Below, one piece after another: positions 7,900 through 16,660 of a DNA stretch of 64,000 nucleotides. Position 1 is the first letter of the stretch, and the number at the start of each line of letters is the position of its first letter. The notes beneath the pieces are model-generated. The model saw nothing but the letters and a program-made list of their open reading frames with translations. It was not told the origin of the DNA and did not search any database. Position numbers and translations under genes: made by a program. This stretch comes from Chitinophagaceae bacterium (GTDB lineage Bacteria > Bacteroidota > Bacteroidia > Chitinophagales > UBA10324), in NCBI GenBank assembly GCA_947474435.1, contig CANJII010000003.1, positions 1 through 64,000 on the forward strand, in the 5' to 3' direction.

Positions 7900-7998
7900 A
7901 TGTCAAGTTTAATTTTAGTGTGCACCATTTTCGTGATTCTGTTCTGCTATATCGGAATCAGTGTTGCAGCACACAACAAGAAAAGCAAGAACCACTAA
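7900..7998 (+). CDS. Candidate 32-residue single-span membrane peptide
   Basis: ATG to TAA encodes MSSLILVCTIFVILFCYIGI, then SVAAHNKKSKNH: one transmembrane helix (about 3-24) and a short basic tail, giving a probable N-out/C-in topology. It is isolated between two terminator-like hairpins (7786-7815 and 8016-8049), so it would form its own transcript. A TTG at 7851 and GAAGTTTG at 7872-7879 resemble a -33/-7 pair spaced 18 nt. Small subunits of transporters and regulatory membrane peptides look like this, but no family is recognised. Confidence 0.5.
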   Translation: MSSLILVCTIFVILFCYIGISVAAHNKKSKNH

Positions 7999-8015
7999 TC
8001 GTATAATGGTTAATT

Positions 8016-8049
8016 GAGAAGGGTGGTTTTCGTCCCTCCCCTTCTTTTT
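8016..8049 (+). terminator. Intrinsic terminator after the small membrane ORF
   Basis: GAGAAGGG pairs with CCCCTTCT around a short loop, followed by TTTTT. It begins 18 nt after the stop of the 32-residue ORF, which supports that ORF being transcribed as a unit. Confidence 0.7.
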
Positions 8050-8081
8050 AATATCCAGTAGTGGATGAGTTTTTTCCACTT

Positions 8082-8097
8082 TGTTTCACGGGAAACA
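8082..8097. promoter_or_regulatory. parS-like site, copy 1
   Basis: TGTTTCACGGGAAACA matches the broadly conserved ParB-binding site TGTTTCACGTGAAACA at 15 of 16 positions. The arms TGTTTC/GAAACA are perfect and the centre is ACGG instead of ACGT. An identical 16-mer lies at 8777-8792 with unrelated flanks. The inferred role is chromosome-segregation centromere, bound by ParB. Confidence 0.65.
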
Positions 8098-8348
8098 TTT
8101 TTACAGGAATTTGTCGATCAATTAATTAGCGAGAGCATTATGCCTTCCTTATCCTCCCTATCTTGAATTAGGCACTTCCCTAACCCTCCTTACTAGGAGG
8201 GAATAATACTAAGAATATTCAAGTTCCAGATTTTAAAAAAATGACTCTGGTTATAATTCAGGTTGAAATTTAATAACCGTAACGCATTCCCCTCTATAAT
8301 GATGGGTTAGGTGGTTCATCCCGGACCTAAAAGTAGGGAGGTGTGAAA
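8098..8348. other. Spacer with REP-like hairpin
   Basis: No gene is seen. CCCTCCT (8184-8190) and AGGAGGG (8195-8201) form a perfect 7-bp hairpin. It is embedded in sequence of the CCCTAACCCTCC type, a pattern I associate with dispersed palindromic repeats in Bacteroidota intergenic DNA. A related AGTAGGGAGGTG sits just downstream of the ybeY stop. Confidence 0.45.
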
Positions 8349-8771
8349 TTAACGGCTTTCCCAAAGATTCAAATAGAAGTCTTCTTTGGAGCGCATGATT
8401 TTTTGATGAGCTGGTTTCTTGTCTTTATAGCCACATAAATGAAGCAGGCCATGAAAGATAACTCTGTTCATCTCTTTTTCTATGGGTTGTTTAAAGGCCT
8501 GAGCATTTTCCTTCACGCGATCCATAGAAATAAAAACATCGCCGGAAATTTCAGCGTGTTCTGAATAATCGAAGGTAATAATATCAGTCAATGTATTGTG
8601 CTTGAGGTACTGCATGTTGAGATTCAGGAGATAATCATCGGTGCAAAATATATAATGCAGGTCGCCAATTTCGTGTTCCTCGGAATAGGCGAGGAGCTGA
8701 ATAAATTCAGATAGCTTTTTAGTATTCTTTAATTTGAATGATGGAAGGAGGGAATGAAACTCAATGGGCAT
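8349..8771 (-). CDS. ybeY: Endoribonuclease YbeY (rRNA maturation factor)
   Basis: This 140-residue metalloprotein (UPF0054) acts in 16S rRNA 3'-end maturation and ribosome quality control. The active-site motif HGLLHLCGY carries His107 and His111. The third zinc ligand of the usual H-x3-H-x5-H pattern falls on Asp117 (GYKDK), a form I recall as normal in Bacteroidota homologues; His122 is nearby. The sequence SGDVFISMDRV before it is also typical. It is the last gene of a unit with the RsbW-like ATPase and DUF4175 gene. A 27-nt gap containing a parS-like site separates it from its upstream neighbour. Confidence 0.93.
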   Translation of the reverse strand: MPIEFHSLLPSFKLKNTKKLSEFIQLLAYSEEHEIGDLHYIFCTDDYLLNLNMQYLKHNTLTDIITFDYSEHAEISGDVFISMDRVKENAQAFKQPIEKEMNRVIFHGLLHLCGYKDKKPAHQKIMRSKEDFYLNLWESR

Positions 8772-8776
8772 ATTAA

Positions 8777-8792
8777 TGTTTCACGGGAAACA
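8777..8792. promoter_or_regulatory. parS-like site, copy 2
   Basis: This is the same 16-mer, TGTTTCACGGGAAACA, as at 8082-8097, 695 bp away. It fills most of the 27-nt gap between the RsbW-like gene and ybeY. Flanks differ between copies while the 16-mer is exact, which argues for selection on the site itself rather than recent duplication. Confidence 0.65.
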
Positions 8793-8798
8793 TATTGA

Positions 8799-9209
8799 TT
8801 AAATACTAAAGCGGATAGCCACTTTGCTGCCGTTATCACTGAATTCAACACTATCGGCAAGCGCTTTCATGAGGAAAATACCGCGACCAGTAATCTTCTC
8901 GATATTAGCGGGATCAGTAGGATCGGCAACATTGTTAAAATCGAATCCTGTTCCCTGGTCTTTCACAGTGAAAATAACTTCGCTATCTTTTTTATCAACC
9001 CGGAGCAAAACAGATTTAGAAACATCGTTTTTGTTTCCGAGTTCAATGGCATTTTTAACAGCTTCGCTAACAGCCACAAGCATATTGTTTCTGATATCTT
9101 CATTCAATCCGAGTGTTGAACCGATATCGTCTATCATGGCTTCCACCCTGTGCATACTGTCGATGCGGGAGGGTAATTCTATTTCGGCATGTTTCATTTC
9201 CGTAATCAT
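8799..9209 (-). CDS. RsbW-like ATP-binding protein (anti-sigma factor kinase family)
   Basis: This 136-residue protein is a single GHKL/HATPase domain. The N-box SEAVKNAIELGN has Glu49 and Asn53, the G1 box is DQGTGFD (84-90), and the G2 box is GRGIFLMKAL (108-117). The family includes RsbW/SpoIIAB kinases that sequester sigma factors and phosphorylate anti-anti-sigma partners. No anti-anti-sigma gene is visible here, so its partner is unknown. It lies 17 nt after the DUF4175 gene and upstream of ybeY, a gene order I recall in other Bacteroidota. Confidence 0.88.
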   Translation of the reverse strand: MITEMKHAEIELPSRIDSMHRVEAMIDDIGSTLGLNEDIRNNMLVAVSEAVKNAIELGNKNDVSKSVLLRVDKKDSEVIFTVKDQGTGFDFNNVADPTDPANIEKITGRGIFLMKALADSVEFSDNGSKVAIRFSI

Positions 9210-9226
9210 AAGAGAACAAATGTAAT

Positions 9227-12200
9227 TTACTTCGATAAAGTTTTAAAGTAGTCTTCCACTAAACTTTTGTAAAAGGGTTGCAGGTCTGGCGAAACGGTTT
9301 TGTACAATTCCAGCTCCGCTTGTTTCTTTTTCAGGTATTCTTCCAGTGAAGGAGGGACTGGGCGCGACATTTCGTTTCCACTTTGCGATTCGCGCTTGTT
9401 ATCCTGGTCGCGTTCACGCTCGGCATTTTCAGCATCCAGCAATTTGTTTAGTATTTCCTGTTGGCGCTTTAGTGTTTCGGGTGTCAGCTGCTTGTTAAGC
9501 AATTCTTTTTCGGTTTGCTCCATTTGATTTTGTAATTCACCAAGGTTTCCCATAGAGCCTTTTCCATCCTTATTCATTTGGTCATTTAACTGCCGAAGCA
9601 TTTCGCGAATGGCGCCTTGTTGTTGAGCCAATTTCGCGGCCTCTTCACTTGGCAAACCTCCTGAACCTTCTCCGGGCTTCTGTCCCGGCTTGTCGCCAGG
9701 CTTTTTACCGTTCTTCATTTTCTCACCCAGCTCACTCATTTTATCATTGAGCTGTTTTTGCATTTGTCCCATTGAACCTGGTTTTGGCTTGGAACCGCCC
9801 GGTTTTTTACACATGGCGTTTCCGGGTTTGGCATTAGCCATTTGCTGCTGCATCTGCTGCATAACTTCATCAAACATCAGTGCCAGATTATTGATATCAG
9901 TCATAATGAATTGCTGATTGGAGGCTGCAACATTTGGCTGACGGGCTTCAAGATTTGAAATGGAAAAATCCTGATTCTTTTTAATGTCAGCAATTTGTTC
10001 ATTGGCAAATTGCTTTATCTGAAATACTTTCTTACTCAGTTCCTGAATACTGTCTTCCACCATTTTAAAATCGGCCTGCAAATCTTTCTGATCCTTCATA
10101 ATCTGAAGGTACTTGGGATTGTAAATGTTTGTGGTTTTGGTTTGTTCAATCAGGTCTTCCTGTTCGAAAGAAATTTTAATCAGATTATCCAATATCTGCC
10201 TGATGGCCTGCATATCCAGTTCGGCCTGTTCTTCTTCAGCGCTTTGCATGGCGGCATCCATTTTATCAGCCAATTGTTTCATTTTGTCGGCAGCGCTCTT
10301 TTGACTCTTAGATGCTTTGCTGTTGCTTTTCTTCTGTAACTCGCTGCCAGCTTGCTTTTGGTCGCTTTCAATGGATTCTTCATCTGACTTTGAATCAGGC
10401 ATATCAGTTGGATCATCCAGTTCCTTATTCAAAGAATCCAATTTCTCTAAATCTTTTTCAACATCATCAAACTTTTTGTTAAGGTCATCCTGCTTTTTAT
10501 TCAGGTCTTCAGGTGATTCCTTTTTATTTTCTGTATCCTTGCTCAATTCATCCTGCTCTTTGGAAAGTTCTTTCAACTTATCTGAAGTTGCTTCCATTTT
10601 CTGTTCGAACTCCATCTTTTTGAATAACGAAAGCATTCGGTCTAATTCTTTTTGAAGTTCCTCATTATCAGCCTTCTGATCCTTCAATTTGTCCATTGCA
10701 TCGTCCTTATCCATTTTCTCCATCATCTCTTTTAATTTATCGAGCATGGATTTCATTTCTGGTGTAAGCACCTGATTGGCAAGGTCCTGCAGCTGCTTTT
10801 GTTTTTCTTTCAGTTCAGGTGAAAAGTTTTCAAATTGATTTTGCTGTGCTGCATTTTCGTTCATTTTCTGCTTCACATTTTCAACATCCTTCATTACTTG
10901 TTTTTGCTTTTCAAGTAAATCATCCATTTTCTTTTTGTCCTCCCAGTTCAAATCTTTCTTCTGCATTAATTCATCACTCAGCTTTTGCAATTCATCTGTA
11001 ATTTTTTGCGCTGATGAGAGGGAAGACTGCAGTTTTTCTTTTATGTCGTCGTTATTATTTTCAGTTTGATTTTCAAGGTCTTTCAATGAGGGCATTTGGT
11101 AAACCATCGCCTGTGAACGGGAAGATTTACTGCCATTAACTTCATCATTGTCCCAGACTTCAAAAAAATAATCAACACGATCACCCGGCTTTAACTGAAT
11201 GCTTGATACATCCCATACATAAGAGAAATGATCGTTTTTGTCTTTCGAAATCTGAATTGGAATTGATTGCAGATTACTCTTTCCTGAATCTTCGTGCTGA
11301 ATCTGAAATTCGAGTTGCAGTTTATTCAAACCATAATCATCTGAGGCATCACCTGCGAAATACATTATTTGATGCTCAGTGCTATCCTGCATCTGTGCTA
11401 CAGTAATTTGAGGATATAAATCGGGCATTACTGTTACAATATATTTTACAGAGTCGGCATTGTTCAATTGATTACCTGACAATAAAAGTGTGTAAGGAAA
11501 ATCTTTCATCATTCTTCGCTGAAATAAAAACGAACCGCTTCCTTCATTGCGTGCAGAAGAAGTAGAGTCAGCTAACCGGAAAGAAATAGTTGAAGTATTC
11601 TTCGAAAAAAAACGCCACTTGATTCGTGTGCCTTGCGGAACCACAAGGTCGCCGATGTTTTGCATGGATTCGTTTTTCCGACCGATGTATGCGGGATATT
11701 CCAATGCAGTTTCGAATTTCAGAATAACCGGCTTGGGCAATACTTCAATTTTATAATCTCTGGAATTAAACCCACCTGCACTCAAGTTAAAATTAACAGA
11801 TGATTGAAGACGAGAAAATTTATAAACGAAAGTGTTTTTATTTTTCTTTTCCAATTTGTAAGGATAACCTTCGTACTGAACAAACACTTCATCCGGAAGA
11901 GCATTGCCATTGACTTTCACGAGCAGTTCATAATCTTCGAACTGAACAGCGGTCAAATTTTTATTCTGAATAACGAATTGGAACGGAGCAAGTTTTTCAA
12001 AAGCAGTTTGGTTGTGTATGAGTCGTGAAGCGCTGTCGCGTAAAATATTTGGAGCAGCAAATAAAATAAAAACCAGCACCAGCAGGGGAGGAACAAGAAA
12101 TCGTAAATACTTTCGGTTGCTGCTGTATTGAACGGCGGATGTAAATGGAACGGGTTTTAATTGTGCCGCTTTCTGGTTTATGCTTGCTTCAATCAACGAA

Positions 12201-12577
12201 GCATCGCGCACCGATAATGATTGTTCACGCAACTGTAAAATATTCAATAATCTATCCTGTACTTCACTGAAATGATTGCCGACAATTCGGGCAGCTTCTT
12301 CATGCGAAATAATTTTTCCTAAACGGAAGTAATGAATCAACGGAAGTATAACCAATCGTAATAACACGATGAACGAAGTGGCTAATAAACTCCAGAAGAG
12401 AATCGTACGAACAGTGGTTCCGAAATAAAAATAATATTCAGAAACCGCAGCAACTAAGAATGCGCCAATTAGCAAGCCGCCCGAGAGTATAGCGCCGCGC
12501 ACCAACCGGTTCATGTAGTACTTACGGATGAAGGCATCGAGCTTGAGGATGAGTAAACTATATGCGCTTTGGTTCAT
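9227..12577 (-). CDS. DUF4175 family large membrane-anchored protein
   Basis: This protein has 1116 residues. Two transmembrane helices lie near the N-terminus (about 27-50 and 58-80, GAILSGGLLIGAFLVAAVSE and TILFWSLLATSFIVLL) and a third near 160-178. A beta-rich periplasmic-type region follows (about 200-500). A very long charged coiled-coil region comes next (about 510-860), rich in Lys, Glu, Gln, Asp and Met, then a Gly/Pro/Lys low-complexity stretch (GKKPGDKPGQKPGEGSGG) and a conserved-looking end. This is the layout of the DUF4175 family, which is widespread in Bacteroidota and of unknown function. It is the first gene of the unit with the RsbW-like ATPase and ybeY. Confidence 0.88.
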   Translation of the reverse strand: MNQSAYSLLILKLDAFIRKYYMNRLVRGAILSGGLLIGAFLVAAVSEYYFYFGTTVRTILFWSLLATSFIVLLRLVILPLIHYFRLGKIISHEEAARIVGNHFSEVQDRLLNILQLREQSLSVRDASLIEASINQKAAQLKPVPFTSAVQYSSNRKYLRFLVPPLLVLVFILFAAPNILRDSASRLIHNQTAFEKLAPFQFVIQNKNLTAVQFEDYELLVKVNGNALPDEVFVQYEGYPYKLEKKNKNTFVYKFSRLQSSVNFNLSAGGFNSRDYKIEVLPKPVILKFETALEYPAYIGRKNESMQNIGDLVVPQGTRIKWRFFSKNTSTISFRLADSTSSARNEGSGSFLFQRRMMKDFPYTLLLSGNQLNNADSVKYIVTVMPDLYPQITVAQMQDSTEHQIMYFAGDASDDYGLNKLQLEFQIQHEDSGKSNLQSIPIQISKDKNDHFSYVWDVSSIQLKPGDRVDYFFEVWDNDEVNGSKSSRSQAMVYQMPSLKDLENQTENNNDDIKEKLQSSLSSAQKITDELQKLSDELMQKKDLNWEDKKKMDDLLEKQKQVMKDVENVKQKMNENAAQQNQFENFSPELKEKQKQLQDLANQVLTPEMKSMLDKLKEMMEKMDKDDAMDKLKDQKADNEELQKELDRMLSLFKKMEFEQKMEATSDKLKELSKEQDELSKDTENKKESPEDLNKKQDDLNKKFDDVEKDLEKLDSLNKELDDPTDMPDSKSDEESIESDQKQAGSELQKKSNSKASKSQKSAADKMKQLADKMDAAMQSAEEEQAELDMQAIRQILDNLIKISFEQEDLIEQTKTTNIYNPKYLQIMKDQKDLQADFKMVEDSIQELSKKVFQIKQFANEQIADIKKNQDFSISNLEARQPNVAASNQQFIMTDINNLALMFDEVMQQMQQQMANAKPGNAMCKKPGGSKPKPGSMGQMQKQLNDKMSELGEKMKNGKKPGDKPGQKPGEGSGGLPSEEAAKLAQQQGAIREMLRQLNDQMNKDGKGSMGNLGELQNQMEQTEKELLNKQLTPETLKRQQEILNKLLDAENAERERDQDNKRESQSGNEMSRPVPPSLEEYLKKKQAELELYKTVSPDLQPFYKSLVEDYFKTLSK

Positions 12578-12761
12578 GATGTAAATGTAGTGTTCTCTGT
12601 AAACAAAAATTGTGCAGAGTTATTGTGCTTGTAAGAAGATTAAAAATAGGTGCTGCGAAATTGTATGCAAAACAATTTACCGACAACAATCAGGAGATGT
12701 TGGTGAATTAAATTTTCCATAAAACACAACTGCGCGTTGCTTTCTATTATTGCACCCAATT

Positions 12762-13460
12762 ATGAATGCAAAGTACAAACACATTTTCTTCGACCTCGAC
12801 CATACACTTTGGGATTTTGAAAGCAACTCACACGAAACTCTTTTAGATTTATTTGAAGAATATTCAGTGCTGAAAACAAGCATTGACGATAAGCATCATT
12901 TCATCAACCGATACTATCATCACAACGAAATTTACTGGGAACAATTCAGAAAAGGAGAGTTGAGTCGAGAAGAATTACGGCACATCCGGTTTCGTACTAC
13001 ACTCAATGAATTTAATATTTACAATGAAGAACTGGTGCAGCAATTAGCTGTTGCTTACTTGGAAATTCTTCCAACGAAAACAAATTTGTTTCACGATACC
13101 CTTGAAGTGCTGGACTATCTTGTTACAAAATATTCGTTGCACATAATCACCAATGGTTTTGAAGAAATTCAATTTAAAAAAATAGTGAACACCGGCATCG
13201 GAAAATATTTCAAGTATATCATTACATCTGAGGCAGCGGGAAGTCAGAAACCCAATCCAGCCATCTTTAATTTCGCCATGCAGCTAACCAATGCCGAAAT
13301 AAAAAACAGTTTGTTTGTTGGTGATAGTATTGAAGCTGACATCAACGGTGCAAAAGCTGTTGGAATGGATTATGTTTTTTATAACCCGAAGAAAATTCCG
13401 CAAGAAGAAGATTTGATGTATGAAATTTCATCACTGAGTGAATTGAAAAACCTTTTATAG
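12762..13460 (+). CDS. yjjG: YjjG family HAD phosphatase (noncanonical pyrimidine nucleotidase)
   Basis: This 232-residue HAD hydrolase dephosphorylates nucleoside monophosphates; YjjG members clear modified pyrimidine nucleotides. Motif I is FFDLDHTLWDFE (nucleophile Asp), motif II is in IITNGF, motif III Lys is in GSQKPNP, and motif IV is FVGDSIEADINGA. The ATG at 12762 is chosen over an in-frame TTG four codons upstream because family members begin just before the YKHIFFDLDHT stretch. It is divergent from the DUF4175 gene and convergent with infB, sharing a bidirectional terminator. Confidence 0.9.
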   Translation: MNAKYKHIFFDLDHTLWDFESNSHETLLDLFEEYSVLKTSIDDKHHFINRYYHHNEIYWEQFRKGELSREELRHIRFRTTLNEFNIYNEELVQQLAVAYLEILPTKTNLFHDTLEVLDYLVTKYSLHIITNGFEEIQFKKIVNTGIGKYFKYIITSEAAGSQKPNPAIFNFAMQLTNAEIKNSLFVGDSIEADINGAKAVGMDYVFYNPKKIPQEEDLMYEISSLSELKNLL

Positions 13461-13493
13461 TTCGGAGTTTTTTTCTTCCGCATTTATTAAATA

Positions 13494-13524
13494 AAAAAGC
13501 AGTCCGAATCCGAACTGCTTTTCA
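13494..13524. terminator. Bidirectional intrinsic terminator
   Basis: AAAAGCAGT and ACTGCTTTT form a perfect 9-bp stem around CCGAATCCGA, with A-run and T-run on either side. It lies between the convergent yjjG-like and infB genes and can serve both. Confidence 0.85.
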
Positions 13525-13549
13525 TTTCATTTTTCTTTCTAAAAAATTA

Positions 13550-16500
13550 TCACAGCGTCCGCTTCACTTCCACTTCCTCATATCCCTCAATCACATCACC
13601 GGTTTTTATATCGTTGTAATTTTTGATGGTGATGCCACACTCAAATCCCGTGGCCACATCTTTCACATCATCTTTAAATCGCTTGAGCGAGCCAAGTTCT
13701 CCCGTGAAAATCACGATGCCATCACGAACAATGTGAATCTTGTTGTGCCGGTTAATTTTTCCATCTGTTACAAAACAGCCGGCCACAGCACCCACTTTCG
13801 GAATCTTAAATACATCACGCACTTCAACATTGCATACCGCGCGCTCTTCCACTTTTGGTTCCAACATACCCTCCATCGCACCCTTGATTTCTTCAATGGC
13901 ATCGTAGATGATGGAGTACAAACGGATTTCAATATTTTCTTTCTCAGCCAATTTACGGGCTTGTAACGATGGCCGAACCTGGAACCCGATGATGATGGCA
14001 TCTGATGCTGAAGCAAGCAACACATCCGATTCTGTAATTTGTCCCACTGCACGATACACCACATTCACATGCACTTCGGCAACCGATAATTTTTGTAATG
14101 AATCTGTCAATGCTTCCACCGAACCATCAAAGTCGGCCTTGATAATTACATTCAATTCTTTGAAGTTACCCAGTGCTAATCGGCGGCCAATTTCATCAAG
14201 CGTAATATGTTTCTTGGTTCTGATTCCCTGCTCGCGCAAAATTTGTGATCGCTTGGTTGCTACTTGTTTTGCTTCCTGTTCATCTTCGAACGCACGAACT
14301 TTTTCACCGGCTTGCGGCGCACCATCCAATCCTAAAACTAAAACCGGAGTAGCGGGTGGAGCAACTGTAATTTTATTTCCGCGCTCATCATACATTGCCT
14401 TCACTCTTCCTGAATTTGCGCCGGCAACAATAATATCACCGTGTCGAAGAGTTCCTTCCTGCACCAAAACTGTTGATACATACCCACGGCCTTTATCTAA
14501 AGATGCTTCAATTACAGAACCGATTGCGGGCTTATCAGGATTTGCTTTCAATTCCAACACATCGGCCTCAATCAAAATTTTCTCTAACAACAACTGAACA
14601 TTGGTTCCACCCTTTGCCGATATTTCCTGCGACTGAAATTTTCCACCCCAATCTTCCACCAGAATATTCATGTTCGCTAGCTGACTACGCACTTTTTCAG
14701 CATCAGCACCCGGCTTATCCATTTTATTAAAAGCAAAAATCATTGGAACACCAGCCGCTTGCGCGTGACTTATTGCCTCCTTTGTTTGTGGCATCACACT
14801 ATCATCTGCTGCAATTACAATAACTACAATGTCAGTAATTTTTGCTCCTCGTGCACGCATAGCTGTAAACGCTTCGTGACCTGGAGTATCGAGGAAAGTA
14901 ATTTTTCTTTTATCTGCGAGCTCCACTTCATAAGCACCAATGTGCTGAGTGATTCCACCTTTTTCTCCTGCTACCACATTCGCGCTTCTGATATAATCTA
15001 AGAGCGAAGTTTTACCATGATCCACATGTCCCATGATGGTAACGATTGGCGGGCGAGGTTTTAAATCTTCAGGCTCATCCACAAACTCTTCCTGTTCTTC
15101 CTGCGCTTCAACACCAATGAACTCGGCTTCAAAACCAAATTCATGTGTCACCAATTCAATAATCTCGGCATCCAATCGTTGGTTGATGGAAACAAAGATT
15201 CCGAGGTTCATGCAATTTTTTATAACATCAGTAACAGAAACGCTCAGCAAACTTGCTAACTCAGAAACAGAAATAAATTCGGTGAGCTGAATTTTTTTTG
15301 CTCCTCCCTCAACATTCATTTCTTCAGCCGCAACATCTCTCTTCAGTTTGCGCAATTTTGTTTTCGCACCCTTACCACCCTTCACTCCGTGCTGACCAAG
15401 GCGAGAAAGTGTTGCTTTAATTTTATCCTGAATTTCTTTCTGAGAAACTTCTTGCGGTACATCCGGTGGTTTAACACCACGGTTACGATCGCTTCTTCCT
15501 CTGTCGCTTCCACCTCTGTTATCAGTTCCGCGGTTGTTATCGCGACGCGGTGGTTGCGATGTTGGCGGAGTGAATGGTCGGCGCTCACCAGGCTTTGGTG
15601 GAGGCGCGGTTCCTGTTCCGCTGCCACTTGCGCTTGGTGCAGGCTTATTGGTTGGTCCTTGTTCTGAACTATAAATTCTTTTACGCTTCCGTTTTTCGCG
15701 GTCGCCTTTTATAATATCTGAGTAATCAGGTTTCTTATCTTTTACCGAACCCAAATCAATTTTACCCATAATTACAGGACCCGATAAAACTGAGAATTGT
15801 GTTTTGCGTGTAGGTTGATTCGGATCTTCGGGTGTTGTAGAATCAGGAACAGATGCTGTTGGTTCAACAGGGGGCTCTTTCGTTTCAGGTGGTTCCGGTT
15901 TTGGAGCTTCAGCAACCGGTGGCTCAACCGGTTTTACATCTTCAACCTCGGGAACATCTTCTTTCTTCTTGCCTTTTTTAGCAGCAACTTTTGGGGCTGC
16001 TTTTTTCTTTCCGCGATCATCAGGAGGCAACTCAACAGGCAAATCAATCTTGCCTATAATTTTTGGCCCCTCAACTTTATCTGCCTTGCCACGCTTAATA
16101 ATTTTTTCTGCGGGCTTTTCTTCTTCTTTTTCTTTCTCTTCTTTTTTCTCTACCGGTTTTTCTGCAATCTTCTCTGTCTTTTTCTCCGCAACTTTTTCTA
16201 TCGGTTTCTCAATTACTTTCTCAACAACTTTTTCCTGAACAACCTCTTTCGGAGCAACTTTCTTTTCTGCAAAAGGCTCTTCAGCTTTTTTCTTTTCAGC
16301 AGGTTTTACAGTTGCTGATTTAGAATTCTTAATTAAAACTTCTTCGGCCTGATCTTCTTTTTCTTTCGAAATTTGTGCGGCGCGCACTTCTTTCTCCTCT
16401 ATTTTATCTTTTGCCGGAGCGTTGGCTGCTTTTATTCCCAGGCTGATTTTATCGGCCTGAATTTTTTCGGTTTTATCTTTTTGAAATTCATGCAGCAATG

Positions 16501-16651
16501 CCTCGTACATCTCATTGGTAATTTTGGTGGTTGGTTTATTTTCCACCTTAAAACCTTTGGCGTTCAAATGATCAATGAGGTGATTTAAACCCACATTGAG
16601 TTCACGAGCTACTGCTGCTATCCGTTTTTCTCCGGTTGTTGTTTCTGACAT
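13550..16651 (-). CDS. infB: Translation initiation factor IF-2
   Basis: This 1033-residue GTPase delivers fMet-tRNA to the 30S subunit and promotes subunit joining. A short IF2_N region comes first, then a long Lys/Glu/Pro-rich and Arg/Gly-rich linker (about 60-410). The core G domain has G1 [10 protein letters not shown]3 DTPGHEAF and G4 NKMDKPGAD, and is followed by domains II-IV ending [12 protein letters not shown]. The low-complexity linker is typical of Bacteroidota IF-2 and creates several long open frames on the opposite strand that are not genes. It is the last gene of the rimP-nusA-infB operon, with 9 nt between nusA and infB. Confidence 0.98.
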   Translation of the reverse strand: MSETTTGEKRIAAVARELNVGLNHLIDHLNAKGFKVENKPTTKITNEMYEALLHEFQKDKTEKIQADKISLGIKAANAPAKDKIEEKEVRAAQISKEKEDQAEEVLIKNSKSATVKPAEKKKAEEPFAEKKVAPKEVVQEKVVEKVIEKPIEKVAEKKTEKIAEKPVEKKEEKEKEEEKPAEKIIKRGKADKVEGPKIIGKIDLPVELPPDDRGKKKAAPKVAAKKGKKKEDVPEVEDVKPVEPPVAEAPKPEPPETKEPPVEPTASVPDSTTPEDPNQPTRKTQFSVLSGPVIMGKIDLGSVKDKKPDYSDIIKGDREKRKRKRIYSSEQGPTNKPAPSASGSGTGTAPPPKPGERRPFTPPTSQPPRRDNNRGTDNRGGSDRGRSDRNRGVKPPDVPQEVSQKEIQDKIKATLSRLGQHGVKGGKGAKTKLRKLKRDVAAEEMNVEGGAKKIQLTEFISVSELASLLSVSVTDVIKNCMNLGIFVSINQRLDAEIIELVTHEFGFEAEFIGVEAQEEQEEFVDEPEDLKPRPPIVTIMGHVDHGKTSLLDYIRSANVVAGEKGGITQHIGAYEVELADKRKITFLDTPGHEAFTAMRARGAKITDIVVIVIAADDSVMPQTKEAISHAQAAGVPMIFAFNKMDKPGADAEKVRSQLANMNILVEDWGGKFQSQEISAKGGTNVQLLLEKILIEADVLELKANPDKPAIGSVIEASLDKGRGYVSTVLVQEGTLRHGDIIVAGANSGRVKAMYDERGNKITVAPPATPVLVLGLDGAPQAGEKVRAFEDEQEAKQVATKRSQILREQGIRTKKHITLDEIGRRLALGNFKELNVIIKADFDGSVEALTDSLQKLSVAEVHVNVVYRAVGQITESDVLLASASDAIIIGFQVRPSLQARKLAEKENIEIRLYSIIYDAIEEIKGAMEGMLEPKVEERAVCNVEVRDVFKIPKVGAVAGCFVTDGKINRHNKIHIVRDGIVIFTGELGSLKRFKDDVKDVATGFECGITIKNYNDIKTGDVIEGYEEVEVKRTL

Positions 16652-16660
16652 TCAGTTTTA

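Noticed and set aside
9995-10339. 114-codon plus-strand frame inside the DUF4175 gene
   Set aside because: This is the antisense shadow of coiled-coil coding sequence; Lys/Glu/Gln-rich genes give long Phe/Leu/Ser-rich frames on the other strand.
13908-14597. 229-codon plus-strand frame opposite infB
   Set aside because: IF-2 motifs on the minus strand cover the same DNA; the frame has no domain and is Ser/Thr/Pro-rich.
15797-16318. 173-codon plus-strand frame opposite the IF-2 linker
   Set aside because: Its runs of Phe, Leu and Asn are the antisense of the Lys/Glu-rich linker.
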